Shown: positions 53,508-64,000, counted from the stretch's first letter. The stretch is DNA of 64,000 bases from Odontocerum albicorne (GCA_949825065.1 OX463838.1:8348251-8412250), one strand, 5' to 3'. The notes: generated by a model from the sequence alone, not told the origin. Made by a program: numbers and translations.

Positions 53508-56032
53508 TTAAGTATTACTATTATAGGATCCAGGTGGTGATGACGTAAATTCACTCCATTGAAAATGAGTACTATCTGGTATTTGATATTTTACTTTATT
53601 CAATGCTTTCATCATTTCCATGCGAAACTCAAAATTTTGTCGTTCTGTCATTTTCGCCATTTCTGGTAAAAATGACAATAAGAAAAACTTATTCGGGTCA
53701 TCATCGTTTTTTTGTGTAAAACTTTGGAGAAGACTTTCTTGAAATGGTGTCATTTTTCGTTTTCTGTGTTGTACTACTTGATTTAATGGTGGTTTTGGAG
53801 TCGATGTTTGCGGCGCCAATGTTTTCAGTGTTGTCGATGTTTCCAATGTGTCTTCTTGTTCTTGCTTAATCAAATATTCAACTTCAATGTCAATGTTGTC
53901 AGAAAATGTGAGCTCTTCAATTGGATCAGCGGGACTATCTGACGATTCAGTTGAATTTGTAGAACATTGTCTTGGTTCTTTTGAAGTATCTAAAAATTGC
54001 AGCATACTAAAATAGGGATTTTTCTTTTTCTTATTCGCAGCACTACCACCTCTATCTTCTTTGTCCTTTTTCTTTTCTCGAATATAGTAGTCTCTTATTG
54101 ACTTCCATTTTTTCTGTAAAAATTCAACTGCAACAAACACGCAAATATTCTACTTTAATAAAATAAACTAAAAATTTATTTCAGATATTTTGCTTTAGGA
54201 ATTAATTTCAATACAATATTATAAGAGTTCTAAATTGAATATTCAACTAGATGTGAAATTGTTAGAGAAACATGCGTTCAATTGAGGAATGTACATCAGT
54301 CCCATAAAATGCCCGACCTAATTTGGTAGGCAAACTCTGAATTGTTTCACAAGGATAGCAATTTGCCGAATTGTGCTAGTGCCTTAGATGGAAAACACAT
54401 TCGATTAAAAAAAAGTCCAGCACATAGTGGATCAAATTTTTGTAACTACAAAAATATTTATATATTGTTCTATTGGCAGCAGCAGATGCAAATTGTTTTA
54501 CTGCGATTCTTGAAGGTGTTTATGGAAAAGAATCAGACAGTGCTATTTTTAGAAACCATACATTATGTAAATAGTTGTATGGAAACTGATTGAATATGTC
54601 ACACAACAGAAATTTACCTATTTATTCTGGAACACCTACAACCTTATGTTATTGTTGCTAATGAAGAATTTGCTTTGCATATATATGCACCCTTATCCAA
54701 ACAGAAACTTTGATAGAAACAAATGCATTTTCAATTATCACCTTCGTAGAATAAGAGGATGCGTTGTATGTGCTTTTGGCATTTTGACAAGTAAATGGAG
54801 AGTTCTCCATACCGCTATGCTAGTTGAACTTGATTTGCACTTGACATAGTTAAAACAACATGTGTTTGGCATAATTTCATCTGAAGAAAATATGGCACTT
54901 ACATTGATAACGAGTTATTGACAAGTTGTTTACAATCATTACAAACTAACAGTTTCAAGCAGATCGCCAAGTGCCATAGCCATTTGATTTTAATAAAAAA
55001 TATTTTTTCAGCAAAATAGGAGCGTTGCGTTGACTTAGCAAGATTGTGAAAGCATTTTTTGAGTTCATACCCAAGAATTACAAAATTTAATAAATAATGT
55101 TAGCCTTTGCCTGTCTGCATGAAATTGTTAACGATACCTATAGAAGTTAGCTAGATAGTGGTCAAGAATATAAACAAAATTGTACTGATGTGAATTGCTA
55201 AACTATATATTATTTATACTCGTATATAGAATTGCCAATCGCCTTTTTTTGGAAAGGACAATTATTTTTTCAGCGCTCTCTGTTCTTGTCCTTTTTGGGT
55301 TGCAAAAGGACACAATATGTAAGTTCCTGATAGTCTAAAAATGTAATTACAAATTAAAAAATTATGAATTTTGTACATTAATTGTAATTTCTATCAAAGT
55401 ATTATGCAATAATGCATTACAGAACTATGATAAGAAAAATGAAAATAAAGATATATTGTTACATAGGAATAACATGTATAATTTGATGTGGATTGGTTCA
55501 TTTATAAATGTAATTTATTTATAAAAGTCATAACTTGAAACATTCGAAATTCTTATTTTTTGTAAATTTGATTGTTTTGAACGATTATGTAATTAAGTAC
55601 AATATGTTGTACGCTATATTTGTATCATCTCTGTGCTATATTATGCTGTACCTTATGTAGGGTCTGCATAATAATGGTGAACATTTAGTATGTCCCTTTT
55701 CAAACTGGAAGAAGTTGGCAACTGTATTATTAATAATAGGTAATTAATGTGCACGTTTTCTAATAAATAAAAATATCTTTCATCACTTGACACTGGCGTA
55801 TACTCCTTCATATATAGGAGTTCACGGCCATTATTCAAAGAGAGAGAGAGAGAGAAATACCTTTATCTTGTTTTTCTGCAGATGTCAAAGTATTCCATTC
55901 TTCAATACAACTTTCACCGATTTCGTGCCATGCTTTCTGTTTTGAAAACTTATCGCTGTATGATTTATCTCCCGCATTCCACAAACATAATCGTACTTCC
56001 ACTTCTATAATCAATTTTTCTAGATCAAACAT
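53508..56032 (-). CDS. MADF-BESS protein, PIF/Harbinger-associated, two exons
   Basis: Predicted minus-strand gene with exons 56032-55861 and 54127-53508, joined by a GT-AG intron (aaag|gtattt ... tttgttgcag) that is in frame and completes the domain. The product is 263 aa. Residues 1-80 form a MADF (Adf-1-type Myb/SANT-like) DNA-binding domain: KLIIEVEVRLCLWNAGDKSY, KAWHEIGESC and, across the junction, VEFLQKKWKSIRDYYIREKK. A Lys-rich and then acidic Ser/Thr-rich linker follows. A BESS motif is at about 201-235 (DPNKFFLLSFLPEMAKM, then NFEFRMEMMKALNKV), a protein-interaction module. Such proteins are encoded as partners of PIF/Harbinger transposases, and also as independent host factors. A decayed Harbinger transposase lies in the intron on the other strand. 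No stop or frameshift is visible in either exon. Function in the host is unknown. Confidence 0.8.
54300..54960 (+). pseudogene. PIF/Harbinger transposase (DDE nuclease) remnant
   Basis: The plus strand reads NLPNCASALDGKHIRLKKSP, then AHSGSNFCNYKN (54355-54460), matching FPNCIGAIDGKH with the first catalytic Asp. YVIVANEEFALH follows at about 54640-54675, where the usual GDEA- has become ANEE, so the second Asp is lost. Then RGCVVCAFGILTSKWRVLHT (54745-54815), the RR-VE-AFG-L--RW motif, here with VC for VE. At about 54855 VKTTCVWHNFI resembles the terminal C-LHN motif. Several frameshifts. It lies in the intron of the opposite-strand MADF-BESS gene. Confidence 0.85.
54961..55788. other. non-coding part of the MADF-BESS intron
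   Basis: AT-rich. 55240-55320 has a small imperfect inverted structure around a ccttttt/aaaagg pair. Nothing else recognised. Confidence 0.5.
55789..55858 (+). repeat. direct repeat, right copy, with a GA microsatellite
   Basis: Second copy of the 53389-53431 repeat, followed by a (GA)n run (55840-55854) that abuts the predicted donor splice site of the MADF-BESS gene at 55860. Confidence 0.8.
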
Positions 56033-56208
56033 TTTGAAATTGTCCCCCCAAGCACGTATTTACGCTTGAATAGCCTACGCCAGTCTGACACGTTCAGACT
56101 TAAATACATGTGCTGCATCCGCATCGACCGAAAATACTTGCGTAATTTACGCCGCGCAGGCGCGTATAGTGCGCCTGCATACGCAACATTTGGTGTAAGG
56201 CTAGGTAC

Positions 56209-56411
56209 AGACTAGCGTAAATAACTAACGGAAATTACGCGACTCAACATAGTTTGCGTTAAAGTGCGTTGTGGTCGCGCCACACAATCCGTGTAATGAC
56301 TAATTTTACACGGTAATCTGGCACAAAATGCAGTTTTGTATGAAAGCACAGCTAATATAATTATGCGACTCAATTTGGGCGGCGTCAATTAAACTAGTCT
56401 AAACATAGCCA
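56209..56411. mobile_element. small MITE or element terminus with 23-bp inverted ends
   Basis: ggctaggtacagactagcgt at the left and its imperfect inverted counterpart (aaactagtctaaacatagcc) at the right; about 203 bp, GC-richer than its surroundings. It lies about 180 bases upstream of the MADF-BESS start codon. Just outside, 56082-56101 has a hairpin agtctga...ttcagact. It may supply the promoter of that gene, or be one end of the Harbinger element. Confidence 0.6.
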
Positions 56412-58229
56412 GTGTCCTCTGTTTAAATACAAATTTTGTCATCGGGTCACTTAGTGTTTAGTCAAGGCGAAATAAAAATCCCTTATATTAGCAAAATGCA
56501 AGCTTTCAACTAACATACATTTGTATCTATGACCATCTACTTGAAAACGCTTCCACGCATTTAAAAATTTTGTCTGAGATGTTGCAAAATACTGACGGTT
56601 TATTATGTTAAATATTTTACCTTGACTAATATTTCGTCAAGTTATGATTTCTATAGGCTGACTGATAATCTGAGAATAATTTATTAATAATTAACAACAT
56701 GGACTGCTGCATGGTATTCCACTGCCTTGGCCAAAAAGGACACAGTGTACATTTAAAGCTTCACCTGTGCACAGTAAATTTTTTTCTGAATATTTTTTTA
56801 CCTATATTCATTTATTAACATCGTTATCATGTTTATTTTTGTAGTAATAATTTGAATATAGTTGAAAGTACAAGATTTTTTATGACAAGATTTTTTAATA
56901 CTTCATGATCTATCAAAAATTAATTTCATACAATCATTGTTTTGCCTATTTAATTTTTAATATGACATCAATATGCGAAGAGATACTGGTTAAATAAAAT
57001 TTTGCGATATTCTAAAGAACGCGTTTTACTTCCTTATTCCTGCAAATGCACATTGTTTATATTGGTATCACTGTAACCATAGATTAAGTGCCTACTGTGT
57101 ACTGAGTATTTTCTCATTACATTTTCCAGTATTTTCTTTTCTGTGTGGACAATAGTGTAAAATCGCGATTTTCGCCGATACATTAATTCTGTTCTTCTGT
57201 GAAATGTGTTGTTAATTTGTAAGGTAAGTTCGATCAAGGAGTCTTAATTACTTTTTTCGTGAAACATTGTACATCAACGCGCTCGACCGGTATCTACCTA
57301 ATATATGGTACCTATAATATATTCTGTGCAGTTTGTGATTTGACAGTAGGGCTGGGAAGTTTAGTCCTTAATTTGAATTAGTTCTTAACCTTATAAATTC
57401 TCAGCATAAATATATGTTATAACATATTTCGGATTTTCACATTAATCATTATAATTTCTCAAGAATGTAATGTTTTAGTCCCACGTAAAACCATACCGCC
57501 TTTTTTATTCCATAAGGCACATTTTAAAGACTGATCTACATTCTCAACGAACATCATAGTTTTCTAGTTCAATTAAAAGACTAGTCCTTTTTGATGAATA
57601 GTGACCGACTAATTTTTATTTGACAGGATTTATAATATCGACATGTACATAAGATATATATTTTTACATTTTATTAAGATTTTTAAACATTATTACTGTG
57701 TTTATAGCTCACTTGCATAGAGTTAAAGTAATTGTTTACTAAATACATTTTCGGCGGCACTACAAATATTTGCTCAATACATGCATATGTCAAAAATAGT
57801 GCCATTCTCGAGATGTGTCAATTGATTTTATTTTGGTCAGTCAAATTTTGTGACAATTTTAAATAAATAAGTTATGACACACGTTCCCTATCAAGTTTCC
57901 ACATAAAATAATTATAGCTACAATTTCGTACAGGTATAGATAGCCACATCATTAAATACCATTGACCTGCCATTAAATATATGTTTTTATTTATTGATAA
58001 TCACTTAAACTCAAATTAACATCTTATTTATAAACCTAACCTCAAGGGTTTAAAATAAATTATCTGTATTTTATCAATTTTGATATTTTTTCTAATATAT
58101 TTTTGTAAAAACTAAAATACAATCACACTTAAATAATACAGATGTTTGTAGCAATACTGTTCCTTTACTTCTTTTATGGGGTAATTTTGTTTCAAGTAAC
58201 TAGTACTCGTAAATACCATTATACTATGT
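56412..58229. other. AT-rich non-coding stretch
   Basis: No gene recognised. The 67-codon minus frame (57034-57237) lacks family signal. No clear repeat ends. Confidence 0.5.
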
Positions 58230-58520
58230 GTTTTTAGAGGTGGGCAAATAAACAGATCTCCAGGTTAAGCTTTTGCCTCATCTACATCTCGCCACACACA
58301 CTCTCTGTTTCTCAACATTCTCCTCACTTTTCCTTCTGTTCAAGTTTCTCAAGTAAATATTTATGGATGTAGCAGTCATGCCCAGCTAAACCTGGATCTT
58401 TCATATTCTTGCATGCACATATTTATATCATCGTGCTCTTCTTGCTGTTCTTCCATATCTACAGTTCACATCCATACACCAAAAGAGCCCACCAGCTCAC
58501 CACTGTTCACTTTCATTATT
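58230..58520 (-). pseudogene. possible LINE fragment
   Basis: In broken minus-strand frames a CMDVNCRYG-like piece near 58460 recalls the YGCE-W block of LINE proteins. Weak; the composition (CT-rich on plus) is like the firmer fragments at 58690-59375. Confidence 0.25.
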
Positions 58521-58689
58521 GAAGGTTTTTTTCAATTCTCCTAAGTATTTGAATAACCAACGTGGTCAAAAAAAAGAAAAACATCTAAAGTACTATATGT
58601 TCTATATCTATAAACAATTACAAAAATCTGTATAGTTCAAAAGCTAAATATAAAAAAAAATAAAGCACATCTTTAAAAAAAAATCAATT

Positions 58690-59375
58690 GACATACATAC
58701 CATCACGCCATCTCCCTGTCGGGGTAAACATAGAGGACAGAGCGCCAGAATTTCCTATCTCGAAACACATACTTCGCCTCTTCTTCATCCATACATCTTC
58801 TCATATAACTATAATTTCTCTGACTTTCTACATTTCCTTCTTTCAGAATATCATTCACTTGATCCAACCATAATCTCCTTGGTCTTCTTCTAAAACACCT
58901 GCCGCTCACACTTGCACCATACTATATATCTGTGTCTTTAGTCTTTCTTCATATCCAATATCCAACCGTCTCCGCATACTCGGACACTTAACATATCAGT
59001 CTTAAGTTCCCATTCATCCCTTATCACTTCATTCCACATGGTTATACATTATCACTCCATGTATTCTTCTCAATTAATGCATTTTTACAGCATTTATTCG
59101 GCCTCCTATCAGTATTTTTTTATGTCCACGTTTCACTCCCATACATCAAAGTTGGCACCATAATACTATTGTGGACTATCATCTTAGCAGATTTTGATAC
59201 TGTCCTGTTCAAGTATGTATTTTAGGACCCCATTGACTTTTGTTTCCTGTCGCTACACACCGTTCGGTATTCCTCATAACTCTTCCGTCATTTGAGAAAA
59301 TACTACCCAAATAGCAGAATCCCTCAACTTGCTCTACTTGAGTTATTTAAAATCCCACTTCTTAGTTTTCCAGCT
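58690..59375 (-). pseudogene. LINE C-terminal fragment (LDQxNDIL family), longest copy
   Basis: From 59375 down, the minus strand reads VEQVEGFCYLGSIFSNDGRV (about 59270-59340, the FCYLGS-IS-DG block after the reverse transcriptase core), then with frameshifts GVKRGHKKILIGGRI near 59120. It continues RRPRRLWLDQVNDILKEGNV, SQRNYSYMRRCMDEEEAKYV and RDRKFWRSVLYVYPDRE (58909-58703). The last blocks match 60820-61090 closely. Several stops; no catalytic core. Confidence 0.8.
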
Positions 59376-59441
59376 GATCAAATGTTCACCATCCCTAGAG
59401 CTAAAACATCTTTTGCCCAAAGGCAATATGCCTATTTAACA

Positions 59442-59945
59442 TAGCACCCATTATATAAAATGGTGTGCCGAATTCAATAAAGGCAAAAGGAGGAAAACAA
59501 TTTAGGCAGTCAATCAGGGCATGGTTATTATTGCGACAGGAGTTTGAATACTTGGCTTGCAAGAGGAATGACTTGTAGCAAAGGTTTGTGTGAGCTCTTG
59601 AGTGTGGTGTTTTTTTTCTATGAATATGAGTGGTATATTGTGGAATGAACGTTTTGGTCTGTCTGGAGTGATGAAGTGTGAGGGGTTTGATTCACGTAAT
59701 GTATTCATATGTCATTGAATGTCACTGTTTGTCAGGTTGATACGAATGTGCAACGGAGTTTTACATAAGTAATAAAAAATCGGAAAGAAGTATCGATTTA
59801 TTTTTTCATGCTATATGTCCGGTGAGATACAGGCGAAAGCCTAGTTTACTGGGGACACAACAAATGAAAGACAACAAACACAGATCCTTCTATGTATTTC
59901 GATATATTACTTGTGATGTGTAAAATAAATCAAAATAAATAAGTG
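59442..59945 (+). mobile_element. retroposon-like element, copy 2 (free-standing)
   Basis: The same element as the insertion at 20471-21082, here about 500 bp and beginning tagcacccattata. The tail is aaataaatcaaaataaataa. It lacks the TG/TTTT-rich segment of copy 1 (20640-20720). This defines the element's ends independently of the nested copy. Confidence 0.75.
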
Positions 59946-60819
59946 CAGATCCTGTTTCCTTCTACAATCAATATCCATAATGGGATTTAGAACAGAAGCC
60001 TGGGACAAAATAATATGCTGATCTTATTTGTGATTTCGTTTTACAGAAATTGTTGAAAATGTTTCCCTCTATCTTTGCATTATTTTCCATTATTGAGTTT
60101 ATTCATCTTGATGTCTCGAACCGTTTTTTGGAATAAATTAATTCATCTTGTTATTTGGATAAAATTTTTTGATGTTTAGAGTTTAAGATTTTAAAAGTAA
60201 ATGATTAGTTGCCTTGATTTTAATGATGCTTGTACAAAAAAGTTAGGAAGATTAGTTATAAATATGATTACGTGATCTATTTAAACTATTTGATTGATTG
60301 TCACCAATAGCTTTGTTATTTATGTTTCATATTATAAAGTTCTTTTTATCATTCCATTTTTTTATTTTATATAAAAAAATATTTATGTTTGTACTTGTCT
60401 TGAAAATCCAGAATAAAAATTTAAGTTTACGTATTATATGTTATACATACCACACTTAATTTATGTACATTCCCTTTTTCGTTTTAGATTGGGATGTCAG
60501 TTTTTACTGTTGTATTATATATCTCCATTTATATCGAACTCTTGTTGCCTTCTCTATTGCTATCCAGTCTTGTTCACACAACCATTCCAACGTCCTGGAC
60601 ATAAAAATCATAGAAGGAATTGTAGTTATATTAATGATACATTCATTTTCATTTTTTTATTGAAAAAAAAAGTTATTGATTTATGTGTGACAAATCTTTA
60701 GAAAAGGAATATAAACCGTTGGATATTCAGTGAATAACTAGGGGTAATCCTTATTAAGACAAGTTTGTGGAATTCTTATTTGGTCCCACTTGTCTTTCTT
60801 GCCTTATGTTTTTGTATTC
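59946..60819. other. non-coding stretch
   Basis: Nothing recognised; two overlapping plus frames at 60438-60701 (up to 87 codons) are unsupported. Confidence 0.45.
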
Positions 60820-61090
60820 TAAGTACCATCAATCCAATGAAAGACTAACAAAACAAATATACAGTGGAAATGTGAGTAGAAAGCGTGGTGGAGGAAGACC
60901 AAGGATACTATGATTAGATCAAATGAATGATATTTTGATAGAAGGAAATGTAAAAAGTCAGAGAAATCGTTGTATGTCAAGGTGTATAAGAGGCGAAATG
61001 GGCGAAATATGTGCGTCGCGATAGGAAATTCTGGCGCTCTGTCATCTCTGTCTACCCCGATAGGTAGACGGCGTGATGGTATGTATGGCA
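60820..61090 (+). pseudogene. LINE C-terminal fragment (LDQxNDIL family)
   Basis: The plus strand reads NERLTKQIYSGNVSRKRGGG, then RPRIL, a stop, LDQMNDILIEGNVKSQRNRC and RRDRKFWRSVISVYPDR before a stop. One extra base near 60995 is needed to keep the reading. The end tagacggcgtgatggtatgt is the family's 3' end. Confidence 0.8.
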
Positions 61091-61189
61091 ATACTACAAG
61101 TACGGAGTCATCGTCGTTAGCACCTTAAAATCGGTTAATTTTAGTGAGACTCGTACAAAACAGTGTTGCTATTACATACACACCATCTC

Positions 61190-61615
61190 TCGGCAGAGAG
61201 ACAGAGCGCCAGACCTACCTAATTTAACACACATATTTTGCCTCTTCCTCATCCGTATACCTCATATGGTAACTCCTACGATTTATCTGACTTACGTTTC
61301 TTCATTAAAAATATTCACTTGATCCAACTATATTTTCTTTGGTTTTACTATTACGCCTTCCATTCACGTTTCCATTGCATATTTGTTTTGTTAGTCCTTC
61401 CTTATTCATTCGTTCCATTTGCCCAAATCATCTCATAATGCCTTTATTCATCTTACTCAATACATCAAGCGTAAGCTTACATTAATCCCTAATCACTTTA
61501 TTCCATTTTATGTCGTACATTGTCTCTCAATGTATTGTTTTCAGTGCATGCATTTCTACAGCATTTATTATTTTTCTTTCAGTTTTTATCCACGTTCATA
61601 CACCAAAGTAAAAAA
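61190..61615 (-). pseudogene. LINE C-terminal fragment, inverted relative to the previous
   Basis: The minus strand gives the same protein in broken frames: MRWFGQMERMNK-like (near 61425) and a RRRNSKTKE-ION region, then LDQVNIFN near 61320. It stands head to head with 60820-61090, their 3' ends about 100 bases apart, both with agagcgccaga-type sequence. Confidence 0.65.
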
Positions 61616-61885
61616 AAATATGTAAATAGATTAAAAAAATAGATTGAAATTAAAATTTTCATATGAAAGTTAAAAATTCTATCTAAATTACAGAGTGGGC
61701 GCCAGTTATTCCAACTTGTGATTAATCAATTAACGTGGTTGCGTTAAGGAGGAAGAGCTTTAGGCAATTGCCGTGACGCAGTTTCTGAGGCGTGCTTAAA
61801 ATTAAAAAAATTGCCTCATTCAACAAAATAAAAATGCAGAGAGTAGGCACAAATAGGTGTATAAATTAATTCCATCGCTCTTGGC
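61616..61885. other. non-coding stretch
   Basis: Nothing recognised. Confidence 0.45.
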
Positions 61886-62166
61886 CAGTGGTTCTTAACC
61901 GGTGCTCCGCGAGGATGTTACAAGTGTTCCGTCAAATATTAAACATTTGATAGAAGTTTGGCGAATTGCTGTTGGCAACGCAGCCGAGGCGCGGCGCAAT
62001 CTTCTACACTCTCATTTTTTTGTAATCTGTAAATTTTATTTATAAATAAAAGTAATGTTCATGCATTTTTTATTGTTAGTTTTATGACATGGATGATTTT
62101 GGTGCTCCGTAAATTTTTCTTATAATCAAAAGTGCTCCGTGACTTCGAAAAGGTTAAGGACCACTG
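61886..62166. mobile_element. hAT-type MITE, 281 bp
   Basis: Ends CAGTGGTTCTTAACC and its inverted counterpart (ggttaaggaccactg), with the subterminal motif ggtgctccg repeated three times near the ends (61900, 62110, 62131). Flanking 8-mers ctcttggc and ttctaggt agree at five of eight positions, a plausible old hAT duplication. No open frame. A different family from 26450-27327. Confidence 0.85.
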
Positions 62167-62640
62167 TTCTAGGTATTTATTATTTACTGACGATTTAAAG
62201 GTCTTCATAAAAAATGTCCTTATGAAGACTGTTTACTCCTTCAGTCGAACTACACCGTTTGGAAGTGGAGTTAAATCGATAGACTTAATTCCAATATTTC
62301 GAAATGTAAACTCTTCTCTTTTTCCAGAGAAACGATTTTCAAATATTATACTCGTAGATACACTTCTGATTCAGAAAGTTGAACGCACCAAATATTTGGG
62401 TATTCATTTCAACAGTAGAGTCTCTCTCATTTGATCCTTAAGTGGAAGAAATATGCCAGTCTGCTAAAGTGTATTGGGGTTTGTGATAGTCTGTCATTTA
62501 TGGAGGGAGAGGTTCTAAGGCTAGAATGTGAAGCATTGGTGTGGAGTCGGCGGGGGATTTGTTACTCTCAAATGGTGGAGAAAATCCAATAGAATCTTTT
62601 GAGATTCCCAACTATTTGAGGTACAGAAATATTGATCTAT
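62167..62640 (+). pseudogene. LINE reverse transcriptase fragment around the catalytic box
   Basis: The frame reads YLLFTDDLKVFIKNVLMKTV, where TDDLKVF is the YADD box (A replaced by T, both Asp kept), then SLFPEKRFSNIILVDTLLIQ and KVERTKYLGIHFNSRVSLI before a stop at 62434. The order ADDLKLF ... V---K-LG--FD-KL-F is that of jockey-type LINEs. Degraded frames continue to about 62640. The MITE at 61886 interrupts or abuts its 5' side. Confidence 0.7.
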
Positions 62641-62758
62641 TTAGAGTAGACTGATAATAAGTAGAACTAACCTGCCAAGTGCTCTTCCTCTGTATCATGG
62701 GCTGTCCGTTTTGAATAGTCTCGGGTATATCTTCAACATTTCTGAGAATGTTTTTCAA

Positions 62759-63078
62759 GTATTTTGGGCTCCCTTAGTAATGGGAGTTAAGCCGAAACAA
62801 CTAGTTGTTTATTGTTTATCCATTTTTATTTCGATTTGTTATTATTTAATATGTAATTGGGTTAAACCTGCATGTGTAAGCTTTATAAAACAAATAAATA
62901 AAATTCCGCCTGAATTTCCGAGAATATGTTTAAAGAAAGAATTTTGAGCTTTCTTAGTTAATGGGAGTTAGTTGTTTCGACTTAACAAATATTTTTTTTA
63001 TTAATTTTTATTTCTCGTCACTATATAATTATCGTGACGCTTTGTATATAATATTTAAGCTTTATAAAATAAATAAAT
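62759..63078 (+). repeat. two tandem LINE 3' ends
   Basis: 62759-62903 and 62939-63078 share attttg-gct-ycttagt, aatgggagtta, gtttcga, ttaagctttataaaa and an aaataaataaa tail. They are probably the 3' UTR of the LINE at 62167, repeated. The 98-codon frame at 62961-63257 runs across it and is not a gene. Confidence 0.7.
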
Positions 63079-63089
63079 CACGCTATGTC

Positions 63090-63270
63090 TCTTTTAGGAT
63101 CGGCAAAGATAACATATCTTCACGCCTTTCTATCCACACAGATTTTGCTTCATTCCCATCCATACTTTTCGTCATACATGATCTTCTGTTTCTCATACTT
63201 CTCACATTTACTTTAATTAAAATTTCTCCAAATATATTCTTCATTTATTTTTCATGAGCCTACCTCTTTT
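63090..63270 (-). pseudogene. LINE C-terminal fragment
   Basis: The minus strand reads VRSMRNRRSCMTKSMDGNEA then WIERREDMLSLP (63225-63095), matching the VRS-RNRR-CM---MDV-EA-E-C-DR--W pattern. The upstream part is broken. The KVRSMRN block near 22310 is the same. Confidence 0.65.
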
Positions 63271-63834
63271 CAGACATAATGTATTTGTTTTATGACTTTT
63301 TTGAAACAATTTTTTTTCAATGTGCCTAAATTATCTATAGATTATTTTTTTAATGTTTCTTATAACACCAGTTTCTAACATTCAAAAATATTTTGCTCTG
63401 TTGAGATTTTCAAGTTTGATTTTATTCTAACCCTTTAATTTAATTTTAACTCTTTAAGTAAGGTTCATTAGTATTTACTTTTCATAAATGGAAAAGTAAC
63501 ATGATTTTTAAGAACTCAATTACGTTGATTTCTAAAATAGTAACATCTTTTCGATAAATACAGATTATCTAGTTTACATTTTGCGCGACGATATGCATCC
63601 TCATGCTCGTACAATTTCTGTTATATTCAGTGAATTCCGCTTAATCGGGACAAGAACATTTTATCCCAATAATGTGAAATTTTATGCGAAAATCTAAAAC
63701 TTGATTAAGTTTTAAAAGTACAATTTATTGAACAACACAAATATATATATTCTAATTATTTGATAAATATTAAAAAAATAAAATAAAGATTTGTGATTAA
63801 TTAAATGAGTGAGTAAATGCCCACTACCTGTGAC
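63271..63834. other. AT-rich non-coding stretch
   Basis: Nothing recognised. Confidence 0.5.
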
Positions 63835-64000
63835 GAGTACTATAGAAGTCACGATACAAAGTAGGGGATCAGGGTACTTGACGTTGGTGCCACCGGAGAT
63901 TACTATGTAAGCCGATTTGTGATTGGCATATTCTGTTGCATATAGAGCAAGAAACTTCAGTACTTTCAGCTTTTCTGCGTCTTCTTTCTCTATTGGGTCC
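63835..64000 (-). pseudogene. LINE 3' end, second copy, cut by the window edge
   Basis: Matches 3805-3950: shared ggtgatcaggg-like start, ttggtgccac-ggagat, ccgatttgtgatt, catatagagcaa and ctgcgtcttctttct. Minus strand, so the coding part would lie beyond the window. Confidence 0.75.

Overview
This window is AT-rich nuclear DNA of an insect. The evidence is intron-containing animal genes with insect-type proteins (an RpL34, an Rbbp5 and a lark/RBM4-type gene), GT-AG introns of 0.5 to 1.8 kb, and a dense load of mariner, Helitron, piggyBac-like, hAT, PIF/Harbinger and non-LTR elements plus tRNA-headed SINEs. The insect order cannot be fixed from the sequence alone. No prokaryotic, organellar or viral gene was recognised.

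Layout. 1-28.9 kb holds no recognisable host gene. It is a mosaic of broken mariners, LINE 3' ends, SINEs, MITEs and minisatellites. 29.0-31.1 kb holds Rbbp5 on the minus strand (one coding exon, one 5' UTR intron), a subunit of the COMPASS/MLL histone H3K4 methyltransferases. 32.6-34.1 kb holds RpL34 on the plus strand (two coding exons, TOP-like start). 34.8-43.6 kb is another transposon belt: a SINE, a piggyBac-like MITE, a near-complete mariner, a decayed hAT piece, and Helitron remnants interrupted by an almost intact mariner. 44.1-49.6 kb holds lark on the plus strand (four coding exons, 333 aa predicted). 51.8-53.1 kb is a fourth mariner. 53.4-56.4 kb is a PIF/Harbinger-like locus with a decayed transposase on the plus strand and an open two-exon MADF-BESS gene on the minus strand. 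56.4-64 kb is LINE debris, SINE-like pieces and an hAT MITE.

The host genes are housekeeping and regulatory genes with no obvious shared pathway. The points of interest are in the transposon layer: a 1-kb fold-back mariner that keeps only its DNA-binding region; two nearly identical mariners disabled by different small deletions; a three-copy TTAA-flanked MITE family; 121-bp direct repeats bracketing a MITE that itself carries a nested element; an in-frame 72-bp tandem expansion inside a LINE reading frame; duplicated Helitron helicase segments; and the open MADF-BESS gene beside its ruined transposase.

All splice sites, alignments and family names were made by eye. Percent identities are estimates, and TE subfamily names are the least certain part.
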